A stretch of DNA of 64,000 nt from JAUZOB01 sp963692465 (GTDB taxonomy: Bacteria > Bacteroidota > Bacteroidia > Bacteroidales > Prolixibacteraceae): NCBI GenBank assembly GCA_963692465.1, contig OY829943.1:2356001-2420000 (forward strand), written 5' to 3'. Each line of letters begins with the position of its first letter. The stretch's first letter is position 1. Below, piece by piece: positions 1 to 9,287 of the stretch. Position numbers and translations under genes: made by a program. The notes beneath the pieces were generated by a model. That model did not search any database and was not told the origin of the DNA. It was given only the letters and a program-made list of their open reading frames with translations.

Positions 1-393
1 GGTACTTGTTTGCGATCTGTGTTCTGGATTATGTTCTGTCGGAGTATCTGTTTTTTCACTTGAAAAGGTTGTTTCGTTTTTTGTATTGAAAATAGCTTGC
101 GATTGAGTTGTGATTTCAGTCGAATGATTAGGGCTGGATATTTTGGCCGTTTTTCTTAAAGGAGAATAAACTAACATGAAGATTAGTATTAAACTGGCAG
201 CAAGTCCAATTGCAGGTTTAAGAAAGACATACATTTTCCGGAACACGGTTTTGTGTGTTTCTTCAGTATTTATCCGTTGTGCTAAGCGTCCAGAAAACTC
301 ATCAAAATAGTTTTCAGGGACGATAAATGGATTTTGTTTTTTTATTTTTTCGAGTTCCGGTAACATTTCTTCTTCTTTTTTATTTTTAGACAT
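1..393 (-). CDS. Partial anti-sigma-like membrane protein (C-terminus beyond window)
   Basis: An open frame runs from an ATG at 393 to the window edge (131 codons, no stop). The N-terminus carries the phrase NPFIVPENYFDEFSGRL, typical of small Bacteroidetes proteins encoded beside ECF sigma factors, followed by one hydrophobic segment at about residues 63-80 and a Ser/Thr-rich tail. It starts 31 bp after the stop of the sigma factor gene on the same strand, so the two are probably co-transcribed. By analogy it is the membrane-bound regulator of that sigma factor. That role is inferred from position and architecture; no zinc-binding anti-sigma motif is visible. Confidence 0.7.
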   Translation of the reverse strand, partial: MSKNKKEEEMLPELEKIKKQNPFIVPENYFDEFSGRLAQRINTEETHKTVFRKMYVFLKPAIGLAASLILIFMLVYSPLRKTAKISSPNHSTEITTQSQAIFNTKNETTFSSEKTDTPTEHNPEHRSQTST

Positions 394-424
394 GCAAAAG
401 CTTTAAAGGTTTAAAGATAAACTT

Positions 425-970
425 CTACGAGTTTCTCATGAAATCTTCTATTTTTTTTACGGCAATATGATATGAGGCTTTGAGGGCCCCTTCAGTTGTC
501 CCAAGAATGGCTGACATATCCTGATAGGTAATTTCGTCAAAATATTTCATATTGAAGACGAGTCTTTGTTTTTCTGGAAGCAATAAGATAGCACTTTGAA
601 GTTTTTTTTGAATTTCATCACCATTGAAATATGGATCTGATTTTAATGATTGAATAAGAAGCTCAGAAACTTCTTCATTCGAGACCATTATTCTTCGTTG
701 TTTTTGTTTTAAAAAAGATAACGCTTCATTAGTCGCAATTCGATAAAGCCATGTGAAAAGCGATGACTCTTCTCTGAAATGATCGAGATTGCGCCAGACT
801 TTTATTAATGTTTCCTGCAAAATATCGTCAGTGTCATCATGATTAATGACAATCTTGCGAATATGCCAATAGAGACGTTGTTGGTACTTTTTTTCCAGTA
901 ATTGAAAAGCTGTATCCTTCCCCTTCCCTTTTCGAAGTTGCTGAATAATATCCTCGTCACTAATTATCAT
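425..970 (-). CDS. ECF-type RNA polymerase sigma factor
   Basis: This 181-residue protein has the sigma-70 region 2 signature (DDTDDILQETLIKVWRNL, about residues 45-62, followed by FTWLYRIATNEAL) and a region 4 helix-turn-helix near the C-terminus (LPEKQRLVFNMKYF, then TYQDMSAILGTTEGALKASYHIA). Its length matches extracytoplasmic-function sigma factors. The next gene downstream encodes a membrane protein of anti-sigma type. It should direct RNA polymerase to a small regulon in response to an envelope or stress cue; the cue cannot be read here. The ATG at 970 gives a normal N-terminus. Confidence 0.9.
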   Translation of the reverse strand: MIISDEDIIQQLRKGKGKDTAFQLLEKKYQQRLYWHIRKIVINHDDTDDILQETLIKVWRNLDHFREESSLFTWLYRIATNEALSFLKQKQRRIMVSNEEVSELLIQSLKSDPYFNGDEIQKKLQSAILLLPEKQRLVFNMKYFDEITYQDMSAILGTTEGALKASYHIAVKKIEDFMRNS

Positions 971-1023
971 ATTTGAAATAAAGAGGGAATAGCTGTACCT
1001 ATGTGTTAAATTTAAAGACTCTC

Positions 1024-1031
1024 CAAATATA
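1024..1031 (-). promoter_or_regulatory. Candidate -7 box (TATATTTG) for the sigma factor operon
   Basis: The minus strand reads TATATTTG, a match to the Bacteroidetes -7 consensus TAnnTTTG, about 50 bases before the sigma factor start. No clear -33 TTG is seen at the right distance, so support is moderate. Confidence 0.35.
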
Positions 1032-1117
1032 AAGTTATTTTCTTCATTCTATTCATGCATGGCGATTAACAAGAGGGCTTTTCAATCATATTCTGTGTTA
1101 AAATTCGTTGAAAGCAT

Positions 1118-1125
1118 TAACTTTG
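1118..1125 (+). promoter_or_regulatory. Candidate -7 box (TAACTTTG) for ychF
   Basis: TAACTTTG matches TAnnTTTG and lies 29 bases before the ychF start codon. A convincing -33 box is not seen. Confidence 0.4.
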
Positions 1126-1154
1126 CCTCATTGAATAAGTTCAAATAAATATTT

Positions 1155-2255
1155 ATGGGATTGCAGTGTGGAATAGTTGGTTTGCCTAATGTTGGAAAAT
1201 CAACACTTTTTAATTGCCTTTCGAGCGCACGGGCGCAGGCGGCTAATTTTCCTTTTTGTACAATAGAACCCAATGTGGGGATTATTACAGTCCCTGACGA
1301 GCGGCTTATAAAGCTTGCTGAAATTGACAATCCGAAACGGATTGTTCCTACAACGGTTGAAATTGTTGATATTGCTGGGCTTGTTAAAGGTGCTAGCAAA
1401 GGAGAAGGATTAGGAAATCAGTTTCTTGCTAATATTAGAGAAACAGATGCAATTATTCATGTTCTGCGCTGTTTTGATAATGATAATATTACCCATGTTG
1501 ATGGATCAATTGATCCTGTTCGTGATAAAGAAATTATTGATACAGAATTGCAGCTTAAGGATCTTGAAACCATTGAAAGTCGAATCTCTAAAATTCAAAA
1601 GCAGGCACAACATGGCACAGATAAGTCTGCCAAAAAGCTTTTAGAGATAGCAACACGGTATCGTGAGGTGCTCTTGCAGGGGAATTCTGCTCGGACTGTT
1701 GAATTAACAGACGAAGAGGAAATATTGGCGAAAGAGTTTTTTCTCCTTACTAATAAACCGGTGCTTTATGTGTGCAATGTTGATGAGGCTGCGGCTAAAG
1801 GTGGAAATAAATATACCGAAGCAGTTATGTCTGCGATTAAAGATGAAGATGCGGAGGTTCTTATTATCGCTGCAGCAATTGAAGCGGACATTGCAGAATT
1901 GGAAACTTATGAGGAGAAGCAAATGTTCCTGACTGATCTAGGGCTGGAAGAGTCTGGGGTAAACAAATTGATTCATGCTGCTTATCGATTACTTAATCTT
2001 CAGACTTATTTTACTACGGGTCCGGATGAGACAAGGGCTTGGACTTTTCATGAAGGGACTAAAGCTCCTCAGGCTGCGGGCATTATTCATTCCGATTTTG
2101 AAAAAGGCTTTATTCGTGCAGAAGTTATCAGATATGAAGATTATATCCGGCTTGGATCGGAAGCGGCTTGTAGAGAAAATGGAAAGATGGGAATTGAAGG
2201 GAAAGATTATGTTGTTCAAGATGGGAATATTATGCATTTTAGGTTTAATGTGTGA
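1155..2255 (+). CDS. ychF: Redox-regulated ribosome-binding ATPase YchF (Obg-family)
   Basis: The 366-residue protein has the P-loop GIVGLPNVGKS (residues 6-16), the DIAG switch motif (72-75) and NVDE (208-211) in place of the GTPase NKxD, which is the hallmark of ATP-preferring YchF. The C-terminal part (from about residue 283) is the TGS-like domain ending DYVVQDGNIMHFRFNV. Length matches the family (about 363 residues). YchF proteins bind ribosomes and are linked to stress responses. The gene appears monocistronic, with a candidate promoter just upstream and 162 bp before the next gene. Confidence 0.97.
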   Translation: MGLQCGIVGLPNVGKSTLFNCLSSARAQAANFPFCTIEPNVGIITVPDERLIKLAEIDNPKRIVPTTVEIVDIAGLVKGASKGEGLGNQFLANIRETDAIIHVLRCFDNDNITHVDGSIDPVRDKEIIDTELQLKDLETIESRISKIQKQAQHGTDKSAKKLLEIATRYREVLLQGNSARTVELTDEEEILAKEFFLLTNKPVLYVCNVDEAAAKGGNKYTEAVMSAIKDEDAEVLIIAAAIEADIAELETYEEKQMFLTDLGLEESGVNKLIHAAYRLLNLQTYFTTGPDETRAWTFHEGTKAPQAAGIIHSDFEKGFIRAEVIRYEDYIRLGSEAACRENGKMGIEGKDYVVQDGNIMHFRFNV

Positions 2256-2417
2256 TCTCTTTTGAGAATTTTTTATGTGATATTTCTGATTGTCAGAGCT
2301 CTATATGTGTGTGCTAAGAAAGAGAAGGAGAAATGGCTTCTTGTGTTCAAAATATTATAGAAATATCAGCATGGACAAGGATATTGACTTTGTGTTTAAT
2401 TTTTTAAAACGGAAGAT

Positions 2418-3608
2418 ATGCGTAAAATAATATTTATTGTTTTTGCCGTTTTTGCTGTAATCGCTTGTAATAGAAAATCACAGGAAGGTGGTTTTGTAAT
2501 TACAGGTACACTTGGTGGAATTGCTGATGGAAAAATCATACTTCAACCTCTTCTGCCAGATCAATACTCAAAGGCTGATACGGTGGTAATCTCTAAAGGA
2601 ACTTTTGAATTCCGAGGGAATGTTACAGAACCCGATGTTTATGTCCTAAGTGTTGAAGGAAAAGAAAATCGTTTGATGTTCTTTCTTGAGAATTCAAACA
2701 TTACGATTAAAGGAGATGCTGATCAATTAGACAAAGCAGTTATTAAGGGATCTTCTTCTAATGACGATCAGCTTGCGTTTAAGAAAAAGATTGACGAATT
2801 GCAGAAGTCGTATAATGTAGAATTGATTGTAAAAGAATATAACATGGCTGATGAGTCACGAAAGGGACAAATCAGAGCTTTATTTGATAAATTTCAAAAT
2901 AAAGCAGATAGTCTGCAGAAGACTTTTATACAAAATCACACACATTCTTATTTTGCTGCTTATGCGCTGAATAACATATCTTATTCCCTTACGACAAAGG
3001 AACTATCAGGGATGGTCAATGCATTTGCTCCGGAATTACAGGAGTACAAATATATCCGCCTTCTTAAAGAAAGACTGCAAAAATTGAGAGCAGTAGAAGT
3101 TGGACGTTATGCTCCTGATTTTACTTTAAACGACAAGGATGGGAAAGCTGTTCGATTGTCATCGGAATGTGCGAAGTCTGAATACTTGCTAGTTGATTTC
3201 TGGGCTTCATGGTGTGGCCCCTGTCGGGCTGAGAATCCATCTGTTGTGGCTGCGTTTAATCGGTTTAACTCCCGAGGATTTAATATTATAAGTGTGTCGC
3301 TTGATGAGAGTCGAGATATGTGGTTGCAAGCTATAGCAAAAGATGGATTGAACTGGACCCATGTGTCTGATTTAAGAGGATGGAAAAGTCCGGTAGTTCA
3401 ATTGTATGCTGTGTCCGCTATTCCTTCTAATTTTTTGGTAAATAAGACCGGAACGATTGTCGCTGTAAACCTTCGGGGAGATGAACTTGTAAATAAATTA
3501 CAAGAACTTTTACATTCTGGGCGTCGTCGGGCCTATTTTCATCATGAGACAACACCGGAGTCCACTTCACCAACAGAAGAGACTACGCCGGCAACGGATG
3601 CACAATAA
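2418..3608 (+). CDS. DUF4369/TlpA-like thiol-disulfide oxidoreductase lipoprotein
   Basis: A signal peptide ends in the lipobox VIAC (Cys17), so the mature protein is probably a membrane-anchored lipoprotein. Residues about 25-115 resemble the DUF4369 beta domain common in Bacteroidetes. A helical stretch follows (120-225), and residues 230-370 form a thioredoxin fold with an intact WCGPC active site (265-269) and the cis-Pro loop at VSAIPSNF. The last 30 residues are a Ser/Thr/Pro/Glu-rich tail. It likely reduces or isomerises disulfides in the periplasm; its substrate is unknown. A hairpin follows at 3629-3668. Confidence 0.88.
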   Translation: MRKIIFIVFAVFAVIACNRKSQEGGFVITGTLGGIADGKIILQPLLPDQYSKADTVVISKGTFEFRGNVTEPDVYVLSVEGKENRLMFFLENSNITIKGDADQLDKAVIKGSSSNDDQLAFKKKIDELQKSYNVELIVKEYNMADESRKGQIRALFDKFQNKADSLQKTFIQNHTHSYFAAYALNNISYSLTTKELSGMVNAFAPELQEYKYIRLLKERLQKLRAVEVGRYAPDFTLNDKDGKAVRLSSECAKSEYLLVDFWASWCGPCRAENPSVVAAFNRFNSRGFNIISVSLDESRDMWLQAIAKDGLNWTHVSDLRGWKSPVVQLYAVSAIPSNFLVNKTGTIVAVNLRGDELVNKLQELLHSGRRRAYFHHETTPESTSPTEETTPATDAQ

Positions 3609-3628
3609 ATCTTGTTTTAGCAGACATA

Positions 3629-3668
3629 AACAAAACCTCTTATGACTTGTTTCATAGGAAGTTTTGTT
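3629..3668. terminator. Hairpin after the thioredoxin-like gene
   Basis: AACAAAACCTCTTATGA (3629-3645) pairs with the segment 3651-3668 with two internal mismatches. U-rich ends lie on both strands, so it may terminate transcription in either direction. Confidence 0.5.
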
Positions 3669-3871
3669 ATGATGGAAACATTAACGTTGATTACTCAGAT
3701 ACTTTTTTCTTCTGCTATTTCATTGATAATGTTTGCTTACACCAATCGATCCTTCGCTTATGCGTCTGTTGTAAGGGTTATTTATTAACAATTTAAGGCG
3801 AATTCGAATAATGTTTACTTGGGTTAGATTATAAAATTTAAAGAAAAGGCTTCGCTTGACCACTCCAAGGT

Positions 3872-4187
3872 AGATATGGGGATCCGATAGGAGTAAATTT
3901 TCCTATGGCAGGGACCATTGTCGCAAATCCTCAATGTTAAGGATCTTAAAAATAAATTTGCACTACAACGTGGACCAATTGTTTATTGCTTGGAGGATAA
4001 GGATCAGCATGGAGTTAATATTTCTGATTTGGATGTTAGTTCTGTTGCTAAAATAGGGACTGAATTTAATAAGAATCTGTTAAGTGGAATAGAACCGCTT
4101 CAGATATAAGGAACCCGAATGCAGCTACATAATGCTATCCTATACTGTGTGTGGAACAACCGTGGCCCCAATAATATGGAGGTGTGA
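3872..4187 (+). pseudogene. Remnant of a GH127 (beta-L-arabinofuranosidase-type) C-terminal region
   Basis: Translations in two frames read as pieces of the glycoside hydrolase 127 family. In frame 2, GVNFPM and IVANPQ occur at about 3892-3929. After a one-base shift, frame 0 gives VKDLKNKFALQRGPIVYCLE (to about 4000), then LLSGIEPLQ, a stop at 4107, and finally the segment reading LYCVWNNRGPNNMEV before a TGA at 4185, where the family normally has Trp. The order of these pieces matches the family's RGPxVYCLE and IPYxxWNNR motifs. At least one frameshift and two in-frame stops mean it is dead. The catalytic N-terminal part is absent from the flanking sequence. Confidence 0.68.
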
Positions 4188-4443
4188 ATTATACAGAGGC
4201 TGATCCTCGTTAGTTCTTGGGGAGAATGGTACGTGCTGATCTAAGGATCAGTGAAGCTGAAAAAGGGAGCTATTGCTGTAAATGGTGTATCCCGATACTT
4301 GATGTTTATTAATTGCGGGTGACATAAAAACATTATCTTTTAGGTTTTATGAAAGATTCTCACCCAATTTTTTCAACTTTGCAGTTACAGGAAAAACTCA
4401 GTTATGAGGTTGATTTCTGTCCGTATTAAATGCAAATCATAAG

Positions 4444-5469
4444 ATGAAAAAGTTAGTTTTCTTTTTATTCTGTTATTGGGTGTCTGTCCCTCTTTTTGCG
4501 CAAGTTGTGAATGTAGCTGATGCTTCATTTGATATAGGGAAGAAGACCGATAAAATATTTTATTATGGCTTTGCGGCTGGAGATCGTGTCGTTTTTCATG
4601 TTGAATCAGAGAAGCAGAAAGCAATTGATGCCTTGGAGTTTTATACTTATAATTCGGATCAGGCAATGTTTTCTTTGCTGAAATTTAAGTCGATTGACAC
4701 GAAAGAGATTTTGATTCCCACCACAGGAATCTACTGTTTTAAGTTTACAAATCGAACAAGAAGAGTTAGAGTTTGCCATTTAAAAATAGAAAGGAATCCC
4801 GCGAGTCTTGCTTTTAGTGATTTTAACACGACCGTTTATTGGAAAAACGTGCAGGATACACTGTCAAATTCTCTCCCAGAACAGGTAATTGTTCGCAGAG
4901 ATACTTCTGCTGTTACATTAATTGATCGTGTATCACGAATTGCAGCAAAACATAGTTTGAGTAGTCGGCAAAATACAGAACAGGTAAGTTTTTATCTTCC
5001 TAAGGGGACTGTTGCTTGGAGTTATTTTATTGGGAGTGGGTCAGAAGGAGAAAATTCCTATAAATCTGCAACTTCAAAGTTTGTTTCTTCCCTTGCCGGT
5101 GCCGCTTCTCATTTTCCGGGATATGGCACGATGGCAGCTCTTGCATTATATGGGGTAAACTTTTTTCTACAACCACAGGGAAGTGATGAACTTCAGTTCT
5201 GGTTTATTGGTGATCAACAAAATATGAATGCATTCAATCAAGGAAAATATTTTAGGAGTATAAAAGAAGGGAAAGTAATAACCGATGCTGCGCAAATGAA
5301 ATATCCCCTTAATGGGAAAGTATTTCTAGCGGTCCGCAATAACAATCAGATTGAATCAGTCCCGACGATCATTAAAGTAGCGGCAGTGGTTGTGCAAAAC
5401 CATGAAATAGGAAACTCTATAAAGCAGAATACCTACGTCGAACGTAAAATCCCATATCTCAGAAATTAA
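4444..5469 (+). CDS. Secreted protein of unknown function
   Basis: The 341-residue product begins with a clear signal peptide (KKLVFFLFCYWVSVPLFAQ), so it should reach the periplasm or outer surface. The first 120 mature residues look like a beta-rich domain; residues about 150-345 contain a Gly/Ala-rich hydrophobic stretch (SSLAGAASHFPGYGTMAALALYG) inside another beta-rich region. I do not recognise a family, catalytic motif or lipobox. It stands alone between the GH127 remnant and a convergent small lipoprotein gene. Confidence 0.8.
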   Translation: MKKLVFFLFCYWVSVPLFAQVVNVADASFDIGKKTDKIFYYGFAAGDRVVFHVESEKQKAIDALEFYTYNSDQAMFSLLKFKSIDTKEILIPTTGIYCFKFTNRTRRVRVCHLKIERNPASLAFSDFNTTVYWKNVQDTLSNSLPEQVIVRRDTSAVTLIDRVSRIAAKHSLSSRQNTEQVSFYLPKGTVAWSYFIGSGSEGENSYKSATSKFVSSLAGAASHFPGYGTMAALALYGVNFFLQPQGSDELQFWFIGDQQNMNAFNQGKYFRSIKEGKVITDAAQMKYPLNGKVFLAVRNNNQIESVPTIIKVAAVVVQNHEIGNSIKQNTYVERKIPYLRN

Positions 5470-5524
5470 AATCTAAAGATATACATCCAAACACACAGTG
5501 TCTCTTAGGGTGGTCAACGAAATT

Positions 5525-5893
5525 TTATTTTCTTTTTGCCGATTTATCTTCTGTTACGGGAAAATGAATGGGGGTTTTATTTGCCGATTTAATTTTAAAT
5601 CCTTTTTGGGTTATGATTTTTCTTATTGCATCAATATTGGTGCTGTCTCGAATATAGGAGACAAGTACGGTTGAATCGGTATAAGTTGCATTAACATCAA
5701 CTATTCCGGGAATAGTTTTAATGCCGTTTTCAATGTTTACTTCACTGGTGTCTGCAATCATTCCTACAACTTTCAATGTAATCTGATTTACTTTCGTTGA
5801 GTCTGTTGCAATATTGCTGGTTTTTGCCCCTTTCCTTGGACTGCATGAAACGGCCAATAAGGCTATTAATGCAAGAATAAATATATTTTTCAT
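5525..5893 (-). CDS. Small lipoprotein with a metal-binding-domain-like (HMA) fold lacking CxxC
   Basis: I chose the ATG at 5893 because it places a typical lipoprotein signal (MKNIFILALIALLAVSC) at the N-terminus; an upstream in-frame ATG at 5920 adds an unlikely extension. The 122-residue product has, after a short linker, a pattern like heavy-metal-associated domains (VVGM near the start, then IENGIKTIPGI and VNATYTDSTVLVSY). The two metal-binding cysteines of the GMxCxxC motif are absent (GMIADTS). It may have kept the fold for another role. It converges with the preceding gene. Confidence 0.7.
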   Translation of the reverse strand: MKNIFILALIALLAVSCSPRKGAKTSNIATDSTKVNQITLKVVGMIADTSEVNIENGIKTIPGIVDVNATYTDSTVLVSYIRDSTNIDAIRKIITQKGFKIKSANKTPIHFPVTEDKSAKRK

Positions 5894-6355
5894 TGTCCGT
5901 GTTTTTGTTATATGATGCAAAAATTGCCACTCTTCTGTTTAAAATGGCTTTTCTTTGTTTACCCCCGAGATTTATCTCACTTTCCCTTTAATGCGAATCA
6001 AGATGTGGATTCTAACTCTGCATTCTAGTTTATTAACGTGGTGAAATTACGAAAATAGAAATGGTTTTAATAAGAAACTTTACTTATTTTTCAAGTATCT
6101 GTGAGTTTTTATTTTTTTGATTAACTAATATTTACAAATAGAGACGATTTATTAGTCGTTTCTAGGTAATAGACAAAATTGTTTTTTTACTTTAGGTGTA
6201 AATAATATTCTTTTATTAATTTTCAACAAAAAGAAAGAATCTCTGTTATAACAGATAATTTACTTCTTTTTGCTACGACGTTTGAAAAAGAAAGTTATAT
6301 CTGAATTTAACTGTTTTTCCGGGAATCCGAATTAATTTTTTTATTGTGTCTGTAA
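5894..6355. other. AT-rich divergent intergenic region
   Basis: This stretch separates the lipoprotein gene (minus) from the cytochrome bd operon (plus) and must contain both promoters. It is very AT-rich. I find no exact TAnnTTTG with a good -33 box and no FNR-like palindrome, so no element is called. Confidence 0.4.
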
Positions 6356-6592
6356 ATGAAAAATTGGTTGTTACGTGTTTGGAATCTTTATTATGACGGG
6401 TTTCGAGGAATGACCTGGGGTAAAACGTTGTGGTTTATCATTCTGATCAAATTGTTTGTGTTCTTTTTCATTCTTAAAATTTTCTTTTTCCCGAATTTAT
6501 TAAAGCGAAACTTTTCAAATGATCAGCAACGAAGTGAATATATACTTGAGAACCTAACTAAAAACAGCAGAAATAATGATTTTAAACATTGA
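6356..6592 (+). CDS. DUF4492 family small membrane protein, first gene of the bd oxidase operon
   Basis: The 78-residue protein has the motif LYYDGFRGMTWGKTLWFIIL followed by one strong transmembrane segment (about residues 24-46) ending FFFPN. This matches DUF4492, which in Bacteroidetes sits directly upstream of cydA. Its end overlaps the cydA start by 17 bases, implying translational coupling. A role in assembly or stability of cytochrome bd is plausible but is inferred only from linkage. Confidence 0.85.
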   Translation: MKNWLLRVWNLYYDGFRGMTWGKTLWFIILIKLFVFFFILKIFFFPNLLKRNFSNDQQRSEYILENLTKNSRNNDFKH

Positions 6593-8150
6593 CATCTCTG
6601 TGGTTGAGTGGTCGAGGGCGCAATTTGCATTGACCGCGATGTATCATTGGATATTTGTTCCCTTAACGTTGGGGTTGACCTTTATTTTGGCGATTATGGA
6701 ATCGATCTATGTAAAGACCGGTAATCCCGAATGGAAAAAAATCACTCAGTTTTGGATGAAACTTTTTGGCATCAACTTTGCAATTGGTATTGCTACCGGA
6801 CTAATTCTTGAATTTGAATTTGGTACGAACTGGTCGAACTATTCATGGTTTGTTGGAGATATTTTTGGCGCTCCGCTTGCGATTGAAGGGATAATGGCTT
6901 TTTTCCTGGAATCAACATTTATTGCTGTAATGTTTTTTGGTTGGGAGAAGGTAAGTAAAAGATTTCATCTCTTTTCCACCTGGTTAGTTGCGGTCGGGGC
7001 TAATTTATCGGCTTTATGGATTCTGGTTGCAAATGGATGGATGCAGGATCCCCGCGGAGTCCAATTTAATCCGTCAACAGCCCGAAATGAAATGACTAGT
7101 TTTTTGGATGTTGCATTGTCTCCTACCGCTATTGATAAATTTGTCCATACCTTGTATTCTTCTTATTTACTTGCTGCCGTTTTTGTTATTGGGGTTGCGG
7201 CTTGGTTCCTTCTGAAGAAAAGAGAACATTCTCTGGCTTGTAAAAGTATTGTTATTGCGGCTATTTTTGGTTTGGTAACCTCTGTCTTTACTATTGTAAC
7301 CGGGGATGTCTCTGCGCGAAGGATTGCAACAGTTCAACCTATGAAGTTGGCTGCATTTGAGGGACTTTACGATGGACAGCGTAATGCGGGTTTAATTGTT
7401 GTCGGAATCCCGGTTAATAGTCGGTCTAATATTGAGAAGAAGGGAAAAGGTGACTTTTATTTCAAATTAGAGATTCCGAAGTTATTGTCCTATTTAACTT
7501 ATAGTAATTCGCATGTTTTTGTACCAGGGATTCATGATTTACTTAATGGAAACAAAGAACAGGAAATCATGAGTGCGACAGAAAAGATACGTAGAGGGAA
7601 AATTGCAATTGATAAGCTCAAAGAGTATAAAAATGCGGTAAAGGTAAAAGATACGATTCGTGCAAATGCTTTAAACGCTGAATTTCAAAGCCAGGCATTC
7701 AGAGATCAATACTTTAAATATTTTGGTTATGGATATATTGATAACCCCGCGAAACTTGTTCCCAATATCCCGATGACTTTTTACAGCTTTCGGATAATGG
7801 TTGGATTGGGATTTTATTTCGTGATCTTTTTTGTACTTATACTTTGGGTTGTTTTAAAAAGGAAAACAATACGAAACGGATGGTTATTGCGTCTTGCGAT
7901 CCTGACCATTCCTCTTGCGTATGTTGCATCTCAATGTGGGTGGATTGTTGCCGAACTCGGAAGACAGCCATGGGCTATTCAGGATCTAATGCCGACGATG
8001 GTAGCTGTTTCTAACATAACAGCGGAATCTGTTCGGATAACATTCTGGCTTTTTGCCTTGATATTTACAACGCTACTTATTGCCGAGTTAAGGATCATGT
8101 TTCGGCAGATTAATATTGGACCTAATAATGGAGGGGAAGACCATGCTTAA
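6576..8150 (+). CDS. cydA: Cytochrome bd ubiquinol oxidase subunit I
   Basis: The 524-residue protein carries the expected haem ligands: His24 (AMYHW), His191 (DKFVHTLY) and Met408 (FRIMVG), plus the acidic residue in FLEST (Glu112) and the conserved GRQPW motif. The quinol-binding Q loop (about residues 250-400) is present, with KLAAFEGLYDGQRNAG at its start. It oxidises quinol and reduces oxygen to water with high affinity, helping a mainly anaerobic cell survive oxygen. It overlaps both its upstream DUF4492 neighbour and cydB. Confidence 0.97.
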   Translation: MILNIDISVVEWSRAQFALTAMYHWIFVPLTLGLTFILAIMESIYVKTGNPEWKKITQFWMKLFGINFAIGIATGLILEFEFGTNWSNYSWFVGDIFGAPLAIEGIMAFFLESTFIAVMFFGWEKVSKRFHLFSTWLVAVGANLSALWILVANGWMQDPRGVQFNPSTARNEMTSFLDVALSPTAIDKFVHTLYSSYLLAAVFVIGVAAWFLLKKREHSLACKSIVIAAIFGLVTSVFTIVTGDVSARRIATVQPMKLAAFEGLYDGQRNAGLIVVGIPVNSRSNIEKKGKGDFYFKLEIPKLLSYLTYSNSHVFVPGIHDLLNGNKEQEIMSATEKIRRGKIAIDKLKEYKNAVKVKDTIRANALNAEFQSQAFRDQYFKYFGYGYIDNPAKLVPNIPMTFYSFRIMVGLGFYFVIFFVLILWVVLKRKTIRNGWLLRLAILTIPLAYVASQCGWIVAELGRQPWAIQDLMPTMVAVSNITAESVRITFWLFALIFTTLLIAELRIMFRQINIGPNNGGEDHA

Positions 8151-9276
8151 TTCAATATCATATTTTGCATTACAGGAATACTGGTGGATTATTATTTCAT
8201 TACTTGGTGCACTTCTGGTCTTTCTGATGTTTGTGCAAGGGGGACAAACGTTGATCTTCTCCCTGGGACATACCGATCGGGAGAAAACGATGGTTGTTAA
8301 TGCCTTAGGACGAAAATGGGAATTTACTTTTACTACTTTGGTGACGTTTGGTGGGGCCTTTTTTGCATCTTTCCCGCTTTTTTATTCTACTAGTTTTGGC
8401 GGAGCTTACTGGGTCTGGATGATTATTCTGTTTTGCTTTATTATTCAGGCTGTTTCTTACGAATATCGAAAGAAACCTGCCAATTTCCTTGGGGCAAAAA
8501 CTTATGAAATATTTTTGTTCGTCAATGGGTTATTAGGGACTATTCTTATTGGCACGGCAGTTGGAACTTTTTTTAATGGAGCAATGTTTTCTGTAAATTC
8601 AATGAATTTCTCCAAATGGGAAACCCCTTATGGCGGGCTGGAAGCTGTCCTTAACTTCCATAATGTGGCTCTCGGACTGTCCGTGTTTTTCCTGTCCCGG
8701 ATATTGGGCTCTTTATATCTTTTGAATTCTATTTCTGATACAATCATTCAAAACCGTTGTCGTCGACAGGTTCTTTATAATGCAATCCCATTTCTTTTTT
8801 TCTTCCTGTATTTTTTAATAAGATTATTGGTTATGAATGGATTTGCCTATAACCCTCAAACGAAACTGGTTTCTCTTGAAGCATACAAATATTTGCATAA
8901 TTTACTGGCTATGCCGATGATTGGAGGAATGTTGTTGATTGGAGTCCTGTTGGTATTGGTGGGAATAGCAGATGGCGCTTTTCGCAAAACATCTATAAGG
9001 GGAATCTGGTTTGCCGGAGGAGGTACGATTTTAACTGTTCTGTCATTGTTCCTGATCGCAGGATTGAATCATACTTCGTTTTACCCTTCTATTGCCGATT
9101 TACAGTCCTCTTTAACGATTGAAAATGCTTCGTCAAGTAAATTCACCCTCACTGTTATGAGTTACGTTTCTTTGCTCGTTCCGTTTGTTGTTGCTTATAT
9201 CTGGATTGCATGGCGATCAATTGATCGAAAGAAAATCAGTTCAAATGATTTAGACCAAAATTATCACGTATATTAA
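8143..9276 (+). CDS. cydB: Cytochrome bd ubiquinol oxidase subunit II
   Basis: The start at 8143 is preferred to the longer frame from 8116 because GGAGGGG (8131-8137) lies 5 bases upstream, and the product MLNSISYFALQEYWW is a normal CydB N-terminus. The 377-residue protein is very hydrophobic with about eight membrane segments and contains the GGQTLIFSLG region near residue 30. It forms the heterodimer with CydA. It overlaps the cydA stop by 8 bases. Confidence 0.95.
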   Translation: MLNSISYFALQEYWWIIISLLGALLVFLMFVQGGQTLIFSLGHTDREKTMVVNALGRKWEFTFTTLVTFGGAFFASFPLFYSTSFGGAYWVWMIILFCFIIQAVSYEYRKKPANFLGAKTYEIFLFVNGLLGTILIGTAVGTFFNGAMFSVNSMNFSKWETPYGGLEAVLNFHNVALGLSVFFLSRILGSLYLLNSISDTIIQNRCRRQVLYNAIPFLFFFLYFLIRLLVMNGFAYNPQTKLVSLEAYKYLHNLLAMPMIGGMLLIGVLLVLVGIADGAFRKTSIRGIWFAGGGTILTVLSLFLIAGLNHTSFYPSIADLQSSLTIENASSSKFTLTVMSYVSLLVPFVVAYIWIAWRSIDRKKISSNDLDQNYHVY

Positions 9277-9287
9277 AAATTGCTCTT

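Larger units (their letters stand above)
3609..4443 (+). other. Long intergenic region with gene decay
   Basis: This 835-bp stretch holds a hairpin at 3629-3668, a decayed GH127 fragment at 3872-4187 and a small perfect hairpin (CTGATC-taag-GATCAG) near 4233-4248. I see no intact gene. Confidence 0.6.

Noticed and set aside
6056..6355. FNR or Crp operator before the cytochrome bd operon
   Set aside because: No TTGAT-N4-ATCAA-like or TGTGA-like palindrome found in the AT-rich stretch.
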